This document shows positions 52,701 to 62,800 of a stretch of 64,000 nt of DNA, piece after piece. The first letter of the stretch is position 1, and every line of letters begins with the position of its first letter. The notes under the pieces were generated by a model. The model searched no databases. It was given only the letters and a program-made list of their open reading frames with translations, and had not been told where the DNA came from. The stretch is from Microcoleus sp036705565 (lineage in GTDB: Bacteria > Cyanobacteriota > Cyanobacteriia > Cyanobacteriales > Microcoleaceae), in assembly GCA_036705565.1 (NCBI GenBank), contig JAUBUY010000007.1; one strand, 5' to 3'. The position numbers were made by a program, and so were the translations under genes.

Positions 52701-55700
52701 AATAAAGGCGGTAGGGTTATTGTGGGCTGTTACCCGCAATTGCACCGTTTATTTGCAACGGTTGAGGGCATTGATTTGCTAATAGTTAAAGGGGAGCCAC
52801 TGCCGGAATTTGACGTGCAAGCGCCGATGTTGAGTTTGCCCTATATTCTTGGTACAAATCTGCAAACAATCCCGGCAAATACTGCTTATTTATCTCCGCC
52901 AGCGGGTGCTGAATTTGGACTTTTGCCCGATCGCACTTTGAAAGTTGGGATTGTCTGGGCGGGGAATCCAAAACACCGCAAAAACAAGCAGCGTTCGTGC
53001 AGTTTGAGTCAGTTTCTGCCGCTTTTGGACGTTTCGGGGGTAAGTTTTTACAGCTTGCAGAAAGAGGTTTCTGAGGCCGATCGCGCGCTGTTGAATCAAA
53101 GGTCGATCGTAGATTTGAGCCCGCATTTTGGCGATTTGGCCGATACTGCTGCTGCGATCGCCAAACTGGATTTAGTCATTAGCGTCGATACCGCTGTCGC
53201 CCATTTGGCGGGGGCTTTGGGCAAACCAGTGTGGATTTTGCTGGCGTTTTCGCCGGATTGGCGGTGGCTGTTGCAGCGCGAAGATAGTCCTTGGTATCCG
53301 ACGGCGCGGCTGTTTCGCCAGCATCAGCGGGGCGACTGGGAGGACGTTTTCGATCGGGTGGCGGAAGCTCTAGGCGCGGTTGCTGCTGCATTTGTCCCGT
53401 CGGATGGGGCGGATGCAGAGTTTCGGTTGGGCGTGGATTTGCAGCAGCAAGCCGATTGGGGCGGTGCGATCTCTTGTTACGAGCGAGCGATCGCGATCGA
53501 TCCTAATTACGCAGCCGCGCACAGCAATTTAGGCGTTGTTAAACAGCATACCGGCCAGCTAACAGAGGCGATCGCGCACTACCGACAAGCCCTCTTCATC
53601 GACGGTAATTTGGCGGAAACTGCGAGCAATTTGGGCAGCGCGCTCGCGGAAGCAGGGGAGACTGAAGAGGCGATCGCAGAATATCAGCGGGCGCTTTCTT
53701 TGAACCCGAATTGCGCGGAAGCGCTGATTAATTTGGGCCTGTTGCGGGAAGAGCAAGGGGATGTGGCGGAGGCTATAAGCTGCTACGAGCAAGCGATTCA
53801 AGTCAATCCTAATTGCGCGGCGGCTTATTTGAATTTGGGAATTGCTTTGGAGGCACAAGGGGAGGATGCGATCGCGAATTACGAACGGGCGATCGCGAAT
53901 TACGAACAGGCGATCGCGATCGCTCCCAATGATGTGGAGGCTTTGCAGCATTTAGCATACGCCTCGATCCGACAGGGCAAAATTTCCGATGCGATCGCAT
54001 ACTACGATCGAGCTCTGGCGCTGCAACCGGATTGGGCAGAAACTGATCTCGCTTATCTGAGTTCACTGTCTAGCCCAGATAAGTTGGATGAGGATTTAGC
54101 TGTTTGCCAGCAAGCGATTCAGGCATCGCCAGCCAGTGCACAGGCTCACGGCAATCTGGGAATTGTCCTGCACAAACAGGGCAAAATTGAAGATGCGATC
54201 GCCTGCTACCAGCAAGCTTTGAGGCTGAAACCCGACTTTCCACAAGCTTTGAACAATCTCGGCAAAGCTTTTGAGGAAGCGGGAAATATGGCAGAGGCGA
54301 TCGATTGTTACCGTCGGGCGATCGTACTCAAACCCGGTTATATCAATCCCCTCACCAGTTTGGGAAGTGCTTTGCACGATCGCGGACAATTTGCGGATGC
54401 TCTCACCTACTACAGCCAAGCAGTTAAATTTAATGTCGCTAGCCCCGAATCTCACCTAAATTTAGGTTTAGCTTTGCTGCTGGCGGGAGATTTTCAGCGT
54501 GGTTTTTGCGAGTACGAATGGCGACTCCTAGTTAAAGAAAAACAGTTCCGGCGCCACAACTTTATTCAGCCGGTTTGGGATGGTAAAAATTTGGAGGGAA
54601 AAACTATTTTGCTTTGCCCGGAACAGGGTTTAGGCGATGCAATTCAGTTTATCCGCTATGCAGATTTAGTCAAACAAAAAGGCGGTAGGGTAATTGTTTG
54701 GTGTTTGCCGCACTTGCAGCGCTTGTTTGCAGAAGTTTCTGGAATCGATGCGTTAATAGTTAATCCAGAGGATGCGCCGGATTTTCAAGTGCGCGCGCAG
54801 CTCATGAGTTTGCCTCATCTTCTGGGAACAACTTTAGAAACTATACCCGCCAAAGTTTCTTATTTAGCTCCGCCGCCCGGTTGGGAATTTACTCTCAATC
54901 CAACTACTAATTTGAAAGTGGGAATTGTATGGTCAGGAAATCCTAAAAATTCCCAAAATAAGGTGCGATCGTTACCGCTAAAATTGTTGACAAAACTGTT
55001 AGATATTCCGGGAGCAGATTTTTACAGCTTGCAACAGGAAATGACAGCAGACGATCGCGCTTTGTTAGAGCAAATAGCCGTAACAGATTTAAGCTCTTAT
55101 TTGCACGACTTGGCGGATACTGCGGCGGCAATCTCGGCTCTGGATTTAGTGATTTCTGTAGATACTTGTGTGGCACACTTGGCTGGTGCTTTGGGCAAAC
55201 CCGTGTGGATTTTGCTGTGTTTTGTGCCGGATTGGCGGTGGATGTTGCAACGCGAAGATAGTCCTTGGTATCCCACGGCGCGGCTGTTTCGCCAGTCTAC
55301 AGCGGGAGATTGGGAAGGAGTTTTAGAACAAGCTGCTTTGGCGCTGAGAGAAAGAATTGTCCAGCATAAACCAGCTATACCGCCCAGAGAAAGTCTAACC
55401 AATATTGAATTATATCAAAGACAGTTTAATCAGGGAAATATTCTCAAGGCGCAAGGAAGATTTGCCGAGGCGATCGCTTATTTTAAAAATGCTTTGGTTT
55501 TGCAGCCAAATTCGATAGAGACCGCCACGAATTTGGCAGTGACGCTGCACCAAACAGGCGATTTAGCCGAAGCTGCCACCTATTATCAGCGCGCGAGCGA
55601 AATTGACCCTAACTGCGCTCAATCTCACAATAACTTGGGTATTTTGCTGCAAGATCAAGGCAATATAATGGCTGCTATATCTTGCTTTCAAAAGGCGATC

Positions 55701-58700
55701 GCCCTGAATCCGGTTTACGTCAAAGCTCTCAACAATCTCGGCGCGATACTCCAGCAGCAGGGCGAGTTGCCAAGTGCGATCGCGTGTTTTCATCAAGCAC
55801 TTTCTGTCAATTCCAATTACGTGCCGGCGCTGGTAAATTTGGGTGCGGCGATGCAAACACAATCTCAGCTAGACGAGGCTCAACGGCTTTACGAGCGGGC
55901 AATTGAAGCAGAACCTAACAATCCTGCAGGACACTATCACCTGGGAACGTTACGCTTGGGGGCGGGAAAAATAGAACAGGCAATTTCTAGCTTGGAACGA
56001 GCCATATCTTTGAACCCTAATTATCTAGAAGCTCTTACTAATTTAGGCAGTGCTGTTGAACAATTAGGAGACGTAAATCGAGCAATTTTGTGTTACAGTA
56101 AAGCTCTCGAACTTGATGCAAATTGTGTTAAAAGTCACTTCAATTTAAGCTTAGTTTTGCTGTTAACTGGGGACTTGCCGCGCGGTTTAGCAGAATACGA
56201 GTGGCGGTGGCAAACAGAACAGGCGAAAAAATTGCCACGGTTGAATTTTAATCGACCAGTTTGGGATGGTTCAGATTTGAATGGGCAAACTATTTTGCTC
56301 CGATCCGAACAAGGTTTGGGCGATGCTATTCAATTTGTGCGATACGCAGCCATTGTGCAGCGAAAAGGCGGCAAAGTAATCCTTTCTTGCTATCAAGAAC
56401 TGAAGCGTTTATTTAAGCAGATTCCTGGCATCGAACAAGTGGCGGTTCGGATGGATGAATTGCCCGATTTCCAAGTGCAAGCACCGCTGATGAGTTTGCC
56501 TCATATTCTGGGAACAAATTTAGAAAATATACCCGCAAATGTTCCTTATTTAGCTGCGCCGCCGCATTGGCAATTTTCTCTAAATTCCGATGGCAATTTC
56601 AAAGTTGGGATTGCGTGGGCGGGAAGTTCGGAACATTTGAAGGATTTTCAGCGATCGAGCGATTTAAGCTATTTCCTGCAATTGTTAGATGTTCCCGGTG
56701 TAAGTTTTTACAGTCTTCAGAAAGACTTATCGCCTGAAAATCGTACTTTGTTAACTCAAATTCCCGTGATAGATTTGAGCGACAATTTGAACGATTTTGC
56801 CGATACTGCGGCGGTGATATCGCAACTAGATTTAGTAATTTGCGTGGATACTGCGATCGCGCACTTAGCCGGTGCTTTGGGTAAACCCGTATGGATTTTG
56901 CTGTGTTTTATGCCGGATTGGCGGTGGATGTTGGAACGCGAAGATAGCCCTTGGTATCCGACAGCGCGGCTGTTTCGGCAGCAAACACCGGGCGATTGGG
57001 AGGAAGTATTCGATCGCGTAAAAACAGCCTTGCTAGAGAGCATAAAAACAGCCTTGCTAGAGAGGGCGAGCACGGGGGCACCGCCCCTACAATCTACTCG
57101 TTTCCAGGCTGTGCCTGGTAACGGAGATACCGAAGCTTCGCCTCGATTTGCCTTATCGCCGCCACAGGTACAATTTTACATAGCAAAGGCCTTAGAAAAA
57201 CAAGGTAAAAAAGCAGAGGCAGCCGCTCGTTATGAACAAGTAATTGCCGCCTCACCCAGCCACGCAGAAGCCCACAGTTGTTTAGGTTATCTCAAACAGG
57301 AAAACGGGCAAATAATCGAGGCAATTTCGCATTACAAACAAGCGCTAGAAACCGATCCCAATCTGAGCGAAACAAACTTATATTTGGGTTCCGCCCTCGA
57401 AGAACAAGGAAAAGTCGCAGAGGCGATCGACTTCTACAATAAAGCAATTCAACTACGTCCCAACTCGCCAAATTGGCGCTTGAGACTAGCCTTAGCTTTG
57501 CTCTTAACTGGAAATTTTGAGCGTGGTTTTGCGGAGTACGAATCGCGCTGGCAAACTCAACAATTGGATCCGCGCTCTTTTGAGAAACCACTTTGGGACG
57601 GCTCTGATTTGCAGGGAAAAACAATTTTATTGCACCCTGAACAAGGTTTTGGTGATACGATACAATTTATCCGCTACGCAGCTTTAGTTAAGCAAAAAGG
57701 CGGCAAAGTTATTGTGGCTTGTCATGTCTTGCTGAAGCGTTTATTTGAAGGAATTGCCGGAGTCGATCGAATTGGAGTCAAGCCGAGCGATTTGATTGAT
57801 TTTCAAGTGCAAGCCCCGCTGCTAAGTTTGCCCAGAATTCTGGGAACTACTTGGGAAAATATACCGGCGAATATTCCTTATTTAGCACCGCCACAGGATT
57901 TTAAAATTTATTTAAAGCCGAACAATAAACTCAAAGTAGGTATCGTGTGGGCGGGCGGCCCGCTGCACCGCAACAACCATCGGCGATCGTGTAAATTGAG
58001 CGATTTTGTGAAGTTTGTAGATGTTCCTGGAGTGAATTTTTACAGTCTTCAGAAAGATTTGTCAGGGGGCGATATTACTTTATTAAAGCAACACAAAATT
58101 GAAGATTTGAGCGAAAATTGCGTCGATTTTGCCGACACAGCAGCAATTATTTCGCAACTCGATTTAGTAATTTGTGTAGATACTTCTGTCGCGCATTTGG
58201 CTGGTGCTTTGGGCAAACCAGTCTGGATTTTGTTGTCTTTTGTGCCCGATTGGCGCTGGATGCTGGAACGCGAAGATAGCCCTTGGTATCCCACTGTGCG
58301 TCTGTTTAGGCAACAAAAAGCCGGTGATTGGGATGGAGTGTGCGATCGTATAAAAGCAGCCTTGCTAGAGAGGGCGGGCACGGAGGCACCGCCCCTACAA
58401 TCTACTCGTTACCAAGCTCTGCCTGGTAACGCATATTCAGAGGCTCCGCCTCGGCTTCAACCCCCAGAAACTCCCCCACAAATTACCGGAATGGGCATCA
58501 GTTGGCCGATCGGCATCACCAGCGGCTGGGGAATTTACGCCCTGAATTTAACACTACAACTGCGGCAAAATCCTGCCTGGGAAGTTGCACTTTTAACACC
58601 GCCATCAATCACCTCAGAATCGATGAATCCGCTGCATAAATCGCTGTTGTTACCTGTCATTGAAAAGCACAAAAGTTTTCAGGAATTAGTAGCAACCAAT

Positions 58701-59663
58701 TCCGACAAACAAATCAGTTGTAATTTTCCCGTACTTTACGCTTTAGGGAATAATTTAGCATCCTCTGGAGTTGACAATCAAATTACCAGCGATTGTCAAA
58801 TAGGAGTCATATTTTTTGAAGACACGCGAATCACAGCAGAAGCACTAGAAACAGCCAAAAAATATAGCGTGATTGTCGCCGGTTCCAACTGGAATGCCGA
58901 TGTTTTGAGAAGCTGCGGCTTGACTAATGTGGCGATGGTACATCAAGGAATTGATCCCACAATTTTCCATCCTGCACCCAAATCTAATCTATTTGGCGAT
59001 CGCTTCGTCATTTTCTCCGGCGGCAAACTGGAATATCGCAAAGGTCAAGATATTGTAATTGCCGCTTTCAAACGATTTCGCGCCAAACATCCAGAGGCTT
59101 TGTTACTAACAACATGGCACAACTTCTGGCCTCAGTATATGCTAGGAATCGAACAAACTGGAAACGTTGCGGGACTTCCCAATATCAACCGGGACGGAAG
59201 TTTAGGAATTTCGCAATGGTTAGTGGCTAACGGTTTGCCCGTTGACTCTTTTATCGACATAGGCTTAATTCCCAATCACCTCACCGGACAAATTTTGCGA
59301 GAAGCCGACTGCGCTGTTTTCACCAACCGCTGTGAAGGCGGTACTAATTTAGTCGCGATGGAAAGTATGGCCTGCGGAATTCCGACTATTTTATCAGCAA
59401 ATACTGGTCATTTAGACTTGATTTACAGCCACATTTGCTATCCTTTATGGAGTCAAGGACGAGTTAAACTAACTCCTCCTTTTTCCGGTGTAGAAGGTTG
59501 GGGAGAGTCTGATGTGGCAGAAGTTGTCGAGGCTTTGGAGCAAGTTTATACTAATCGGCAACAAGCTAAAAGTCGCGGTTTAGCAGCGGCTAATTTCATG
59601 CTGGATTGGACTTGGGAAAAACAGGTTAAGCGTTTTTTGGATGTTATATCAAATTCGATTTAA
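49797..59663 (+). CDS. Giant TPR-glycosyltransferase with five GT9-like modules and a C-terminal GT4 domain
   Basis: The 3288-residue protein alternates tetratricopeptide arrays with GT-B glycosyltransferase-like domains. TPR/GT9-like pairs are at about 10-320/326-590, 680-895/933-1194, 1200-1560/1591-1851, 1870-2120/2153-2414 and 2456-2564/2598-2856. Each GT unit has WDGSDLQGKTILL, EQG-GD-IQFIRYA, VGIVWAGSPK and ISVDTAVAHLAGALGKPVW-LL, the ADP-heptose-transferase-like pattern with the conserved aspartate and histidine. Residues about 2896-3288 form a GT4 domain (SGGKLEYRKGQDIVIAAF, NRCEGGTNLVAMESMACGIP). Linkers near 2415-2454 and 2857-2894 look like translated intergenic repeats. There is no signal peptide. 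The likely role is polysaccharide or protein glycosylation; the acceptor is unknown. Confidence 0.85.
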   Translation: MASQKKLRKSACTLGAEDSLKLAWEHHQAGRLLEAENLYRQIIEVQPESANVLCLLGIAARQQGKIAEAIDFYEKAIAQNRDFVEAHLNKANLLLDVGEYQRAIASYEQVIKIQPNSALAYNNLGWSKQQLGEIDAAILYYQAALRIDPNLHETAHNLGHIFKQKNYLNEAIACYQHALKINPNLTYSLMGLGTVWQQQGKLAEALNCYQQAVKLDPNNPEAHNNVGAFFHEQGNAKAAISHYRQALNLKPDFVEAINNLGHALVDLGEFQEAFSCHSRALELQPENAIAHLEFALTLLLFGDFQRGFAEYEWRWRTPQLQPRQFKQPVWDGSDLQGKTILLHVEQGFGDSIQFIRYAPILRSRGAKVMVACYPELMRLFATVAGIEYLSVRLEGLPEFDVHAPLMSLPRIVGTTLETIPANVPYLYPPAECKFALSSDAKLKVGIVWAGSPKRRKDNQRSCSLSDFIRFLDVPGIAFYSLQKNLSESDRTLLHQHLVPDLTPHLNDFADTASAISQLDLVISVDTAVAHLAGALGKPVWVLLSFAPDWRWLLDREDNPWYPTARLFRQSQPESWQELFEEVQAALSLFAIANTASYSEESAKDSLDFVSLAMTANHKPDLDYVAVKMTGASVVQESKQIFAIASEGLAEGSAAKQSQGIETSIAIGNSGENLVVLEDLLRQAEHLMETGDREEAIALYEQIISLEPNCVQARINFGFLKQEKGELEAAIPHYREALAIAPNIPQTAYNLAKIFEEQGQAEEAIAHYEQALVAQPDFVPALINLAVALQEKGELFRAIELYRRALEINPHSWEAYNNLATVLQEQGNLEDALDYYHKALELLPDFVEAINNLGRTFLEKGAVEDAISCYRRAIHLNPNHASAHLNLSLALLLVGDLENGLAEYEWRWQIKEFHTGHSCFLTGPDNSVSAREYRPLWDGSDLLGKTILLHAEQGLGDSLQFIRYAAIVKNKGGRVIVGCYPQLHRLFATVEGIDLLIVKGEPLPEFDVQAPMLSLPYILGTNLQTIPANTAYLSPPAGAEFGLLPDRTLKVGIVWAGNPKHRKNKQRSCSLSQFLPLLDVSGVSFYSLQKEVSEADRALLNQRSIVDLSPHFGDLADTAAAIAKLDLVISVDTAVAHLAGALGKPVWILLAFSPDWRWLLQREDSPWYPTARLFRQHQRGDWEDVFDRVAEALGAVAAAFVPSDGADAEFRLGVDLQQQADWGGAISCYERAIAIDPNYAAAHSNLGVVKQHTGQLTEAIAHYRQALFIDGNLAETASNLGSALAEAGETEEAIAEYQRALSLNPNCAEALINLGLLREEQGDVAEAISCYEQAIQVNPNCAAAYLNLGIALEAQGEDAIANYERAIANYEQAIAIAPNDVEALQHLAYASIRQGKISDAIAYYDRALALQPDWAETDLAYLSSLSSPDKLDEDLAVCQQAIQASPASAQAHGNLGIVLHKQGKIEDAIACYQQALRLKPDFPQALNNLGKAFEEAGNMAEAIDCYRRAIVLKPGYINPLTSLGSALHDRGQFADALTYYSQAVKFNVASPESHLNLGLALLLAGDFQRGFCEYEWRLLVKEKQFRRHNFIQPVWDGKNLEGKTILLCPEQGLGDAIQFIRYADLVKQKGGRVIVWCLPHLQRLFAEVSGIDALIVNPEDAPDFQVRAQLMSLPHLLGTTLETIPAKVSYLAPPPGWEFTLNPTTNLKVGIVWSGNPKNSQNKVRSLPLKLLTKLLDIPGADFYSLQQEMTADDRALLEQIAVTDLSSYLHDLADTAAAISALDLVISVDTCVAHLAGALGKPVWILLCFVPDWRWMLQREDSPWYPTARLFRQSTAGDWEGVLEQAALALRERIVQHKPAIPPRESLTNIELYQRQFNQGNILKAQGRFAEAIAYFKNALVLQPNSIETATNLAVTLHQTGDLAEAATYYQRASEIDPNCAQSHNNLGILLQDQGNIMAAISCFQKAIALNPVYVKALNNLGAILQQQGELPSAIACFHQALSVNSNYVPALVNLGAAMQTQSQLDEAQRLYERAIEAEPNNPAGHYHLGTLRLGAGKIEQAISSLERAISLNPNYLEALTNLGSAVEQLGDVNRAILCYSKALELDANCVKSHFNLSLVLLLTGDLPRGLAEYEWRWQTEQAKKLPRLNFNRPVWDGSDLNGQTILLRSEQGLGDAIQFVRYAAIVQRKGGKVILSCYQELKRLFKQIPGIEQVAVRMDELPDFQVQAPLMSLPHILGTNLENIPANVPYLAAPPHWQFSLNSDGNFKVGIAWAGSSEHLKDFQRSSDLSYFLQLLDVPGVSFYSLQKDLSPENRTLLTQIPVIDLSDNLNDFADTAAVISQLDLVICVDTAIAHLAGALGKPVWILLCFMPDWRWMLEREDSPWYPTARLFRQQTPGDWEEVFDRVKTALLESIKTALLERASTGAPPLQSTRFQAVPGNGDTEASPRFALSPPQVQFYIAKALEKQGKKAEAAARYEQVIAASPSHAEAHSCLGYLKQENGQIIEAISHYKQALETDPNLSETNLYLGSALEEQGKVAEAIDFYNKAIQLRPNSPNWRLRLALALLLTGNFERGFAEYESRWQTQQLDPRSFEKPLWDGSDLQGKTILLHPEQGFGDTIQFIRYAALVKQKGGKVIVACHVLLKRLFEGIAGVDRIGVKPSDLIDFQVQAPLLSLPRILGTTWENIPANIPYLAPPQDFKIYLKPNNKLKVGIVWAGGPLHRNNHRRSCKLSDFVKFVDVPGVNFYSLQKDLSGGDITLLKQHKIEDLSENCVDFADTAAIISQLDLVICVDTSVAHLAGALGKPVWILLSFVPDWRWMLEREDSPWYPTVRLFRQQKAGDWDGVCDRIKAALLERAGTEAPPLQSTRYQALPGNAYSEAPPRLQPPETPPQITGMGISWPIGITSGWGIYALNLTLQLRQNPAWEVALLTPPSITSESMNPLHKSLLLPVIEKHKSFQELVATNSDKQISCNFPVLYALGNNLASSGVDNQITSDCQIGVIFFEDTRITAEALETAKKYSVIVAGSNWNADVLRSCGLTNVAMVHQGIDPTIFHPAPKSNLFGDRFVIFSGGKLEYRKGQDIVIAAFKRFRAKHPEALLLTTWHNFWPQYMLGIEQTGNVAGLPNINRDGSLGISQWLVANGLPVDSFIDIGLIPNHLTGQILREADCAVFTNRCEGGTNLVAMESMACGIPTILSANTGHLDLIYSHICYPLWSQGRVKLTPPFSGVEGWGESDVAEVVEALEQVYTNRQQAKSRGLAAANFMLDWTWEKQVKRFLDVISNSI

Positions 59664-59873
59664 CAATCATCTTTTTACGGCGAATAGAATTCGATCCTCC
59701 ACAAACAAAGTTTGTTTTTGTGGACTCAATAATAAAGAATCATATCATGTCCGATCGATCGCCCATAATACAATTGCCGGGGCGGGTTTGTGAGATTGTC
59801 CGTTTTTGGCAAATATTATTGGTGAACCCGCCCCTACAGGAATCAGGGTAATCCACCGGACATGATATCAAGA
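59664..59873. other. Convergent spacer after the giant gene
   Basis: A hairpin CCACAAACAAAG/TTTGTTTTTGTGG at 59699-59723 lies between the two convergent genes. A GGGCGGGTTTG/CCCGCCCCTACA repeat of the family also seen at 63120-63180 lies at 59780-59840. No gene. Confidence 0.6.
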
Positions 59874-62800
59874 TTAACTTGCGATTAGTTCCAATAGCTT
59901 TTCAGCATTATTCACGCTTTCCATATCGTAAAGTTCCCGGTTGTAACAAACAATTTGTGCTACTAATTTGTGATGATATTGTTGAGCTTTTTCATTTCTA
60001 GAACCATGAACCTGACGATAATTAAGAACTATTTCTCTCGTTCCAAAAAAAGGAATGCTATGTTTGTGACAATTAACCCAAAATTCCCAATCCTCATAAC
60101 CTTCTTTCATCTCTGCTTTGTAACCGTTGACCAAATTCCAAACTGATTTGTGATACAATGAAGACGTGCAAATCATATTAGATTGTTTGATATTTTTGGG
60201 TGAATATAAATCATAACTGGGTATTGTGTGATTTTCATTGCCGCCAAAAAGTTGATAAGAACCAAATGCTATGCAAGGTACTTTGGATTTTAGACATATT
60301 TCTAAAAGACAAATCAAGGCATTGGGATCTAAAATATCATCGGCATCTAAGGGAATTATGTATTCGCCGTTTGCTGCCGATATGCCAGTATTTCTAGCCC
60401 TTGATATCCCTTGATTAGCTTGTTCTATTAGCCTAATTTGATGCTGGGGATTTGTTGCTATCAAATTTTTGGCGGCTGTGCTAGTAGTATCTAAGCTGCC
60501 ATCATTAACAATGATTATTTCCCAATTTTTGTAAGTTTGATTGATAACGCTAGTTACTGCTTGCGACAAAAAATGAGCTTGATTGTAACAGGGAATAATC
60601 ACAGATATTAAAGGTCGATCTGCCAATTGTGGCGATGCTGAAACTTGTTTGACACTTTCTGATTGTAAATTCTGTGCCGAATTTCTAGCAGCTTGCAAGC
60701 TGTAAAAATAAATCTTGGGATGGACGATCGCTAATTGATTCAGCTCGGTATTTTGATACTCATTTACTAACCTCGGATATCCCGGCAAGTATTCTTGTTT
60801 AACAAAAATCAAGATATTCTGAGCGTACCAAGGCTCTACTTTGTCATTGTTCCATATTTTTTTTCTCAAGCAATCAATGACTGCATAGCCCTTTTTCTGA
60901 AAGTAATAAACCCAATATTCTGGCCACTGTTCGTTAACGTGTTCGACGCCTCCTTGAAATGGTATCGCAGCCGAAAACAGAATCACTGGTGCTAGTTGAG
61001 TGAGAGAATTAACAAAGTTTTCGGCACAGGTAGCGGGCAAATGTTCGGCAACTTCCAGAGAAATTGCTAAGTCAAACTTTCTGTTTATTTGCAGCGGTTG
61101 CTTTAAATCGGCGGATTGAAACTGATTTAAAGGAATTTGTAAAATAGTGCGATCGACATAATCGCCATCTATTCCCAAACAATCAGCAATTCCCAACTTC
61201 TGAAACGCAGCTAACCAGCTTCCCGTACCGCAGCCCACATCCACTACACTTTTAGGTAAAATCGGTTGCAGCAAGTCTAACAGCAGGGGAATAATTTCTC
61301 TAGCAGAAGTGCGAGTTCCTTCTCCGATTAATTGGTAAAAATCTCTTGTATAAGATGACTGTTGGTTTTGATGGGTTTGGCTGCCTGTTGGAGAATTAAT
61401 TGTCTCTAAACTGCTAATATTGTAGCCGTGCAAATGTGCTGGCAACTGCCAGGAAATCTTGGGGTCTGGTTGATGTTTTACTGGCTCGACATTGCCCCGC
61501 CAAGCAGCACCCATAATTTGCATTGTTTGATATACTACCGTTTGCCATCCCCTTTGCTTCAAGTAATCTAAACCTTGAGCAACATCGGGAGCGGTTAAAT
61601 CGTGAAATAAAATTATTGCATCTTCCTCCGCCAATTTTTCACACGCAATGGCATCATTTAACGGCCCATCACCTCCGTGTTCTCCGTCAATAAAAATTAA
61701 CGACCATTTGCGGTTGAATTGAGCGGAATATTCTTCTACTCGTTGGGGGCTATAGCCCGGTATTAGCTCGACTGATGTTTGAACGCCCGACGCATTTAGA
61801 GCACTTTGAATTGAATCGATTACACTTTGTCTGATATCTTCTCTTTCTAACAGCGGATCGACGACATCTAACTCAACTCCTGCGAGGGCTATGTGACAAG
61901 CAGACCAACCCAGCCAGCAACCTATTTCTAATGCTTTTTTACCCTTGAATTGCAAAGCAGTATTGTAAAGAATATGTGCTTCGTCGCGATTCAAAAACCC
62001 GATAAATGGATAGCGCTTGTCTGCATACCAATTATGCGGAACTTCCCGGCGCAAATAAGGCCAGTTACTCGTATTTGGATCGGCAATAATCATATTGGGG
62101 AAATAGGAGTCAGGTATAATTATTTGGAACCCTGGCGAGACATAATCCCCTGGATGTAATAAATTATTTTTGCTAATTTCCGGTTGTTGGTAAGTCATTT
62201 TGGGTTTTTGAAATATTTGGACTGCTTCCTGTTTTTTAGGTTGGTAACGGACGCTAATTTCCAGTATATCGCCGTCAGTTGCCATCAATTGTACTCGGTC
62301 AAACTGCTGGCGGCCAGCTAAATGCAAAATGCCGATCGCCTCCTGCGGCAAGTACGGCTCCACAAAACAGCCTCGCTGCTTGTCCCAAACCGGAAAACCG
62401 TTGAATATCCAATTGCACCAAGCTGGGAGCATTTCAGTGAGATTGAACAATTCGCCACTGTAAACAGCGAGGTTGAGGGCAAATTGATCTGTCATGACAC
62501 AGCCGGATCTTTGCAATCCTTGATTGATTTTTTCTGCCCAGATTTCCCAGTGCAAAGCATCTTGTCGGAGTGCGAAAACTCCGGCATTTAATATCGGATA
62601 AGTGTAGAATTTATTAGCAATTTCTTCACCAAAGTTAGCTTCATATTGTTGATAAACCCACGGCCAAAACTGAGGAAGTTGCCCGTACTGCTGCAAGCTT
62701 GCCCTGTGAACTTCGGGAACAATTGCCAGCCCCCGGCGCGATGCTCCTTCAACCAACAAATTAATTGCTCTCCAGTCTTGAACCCAAGCATCTGCATCTA

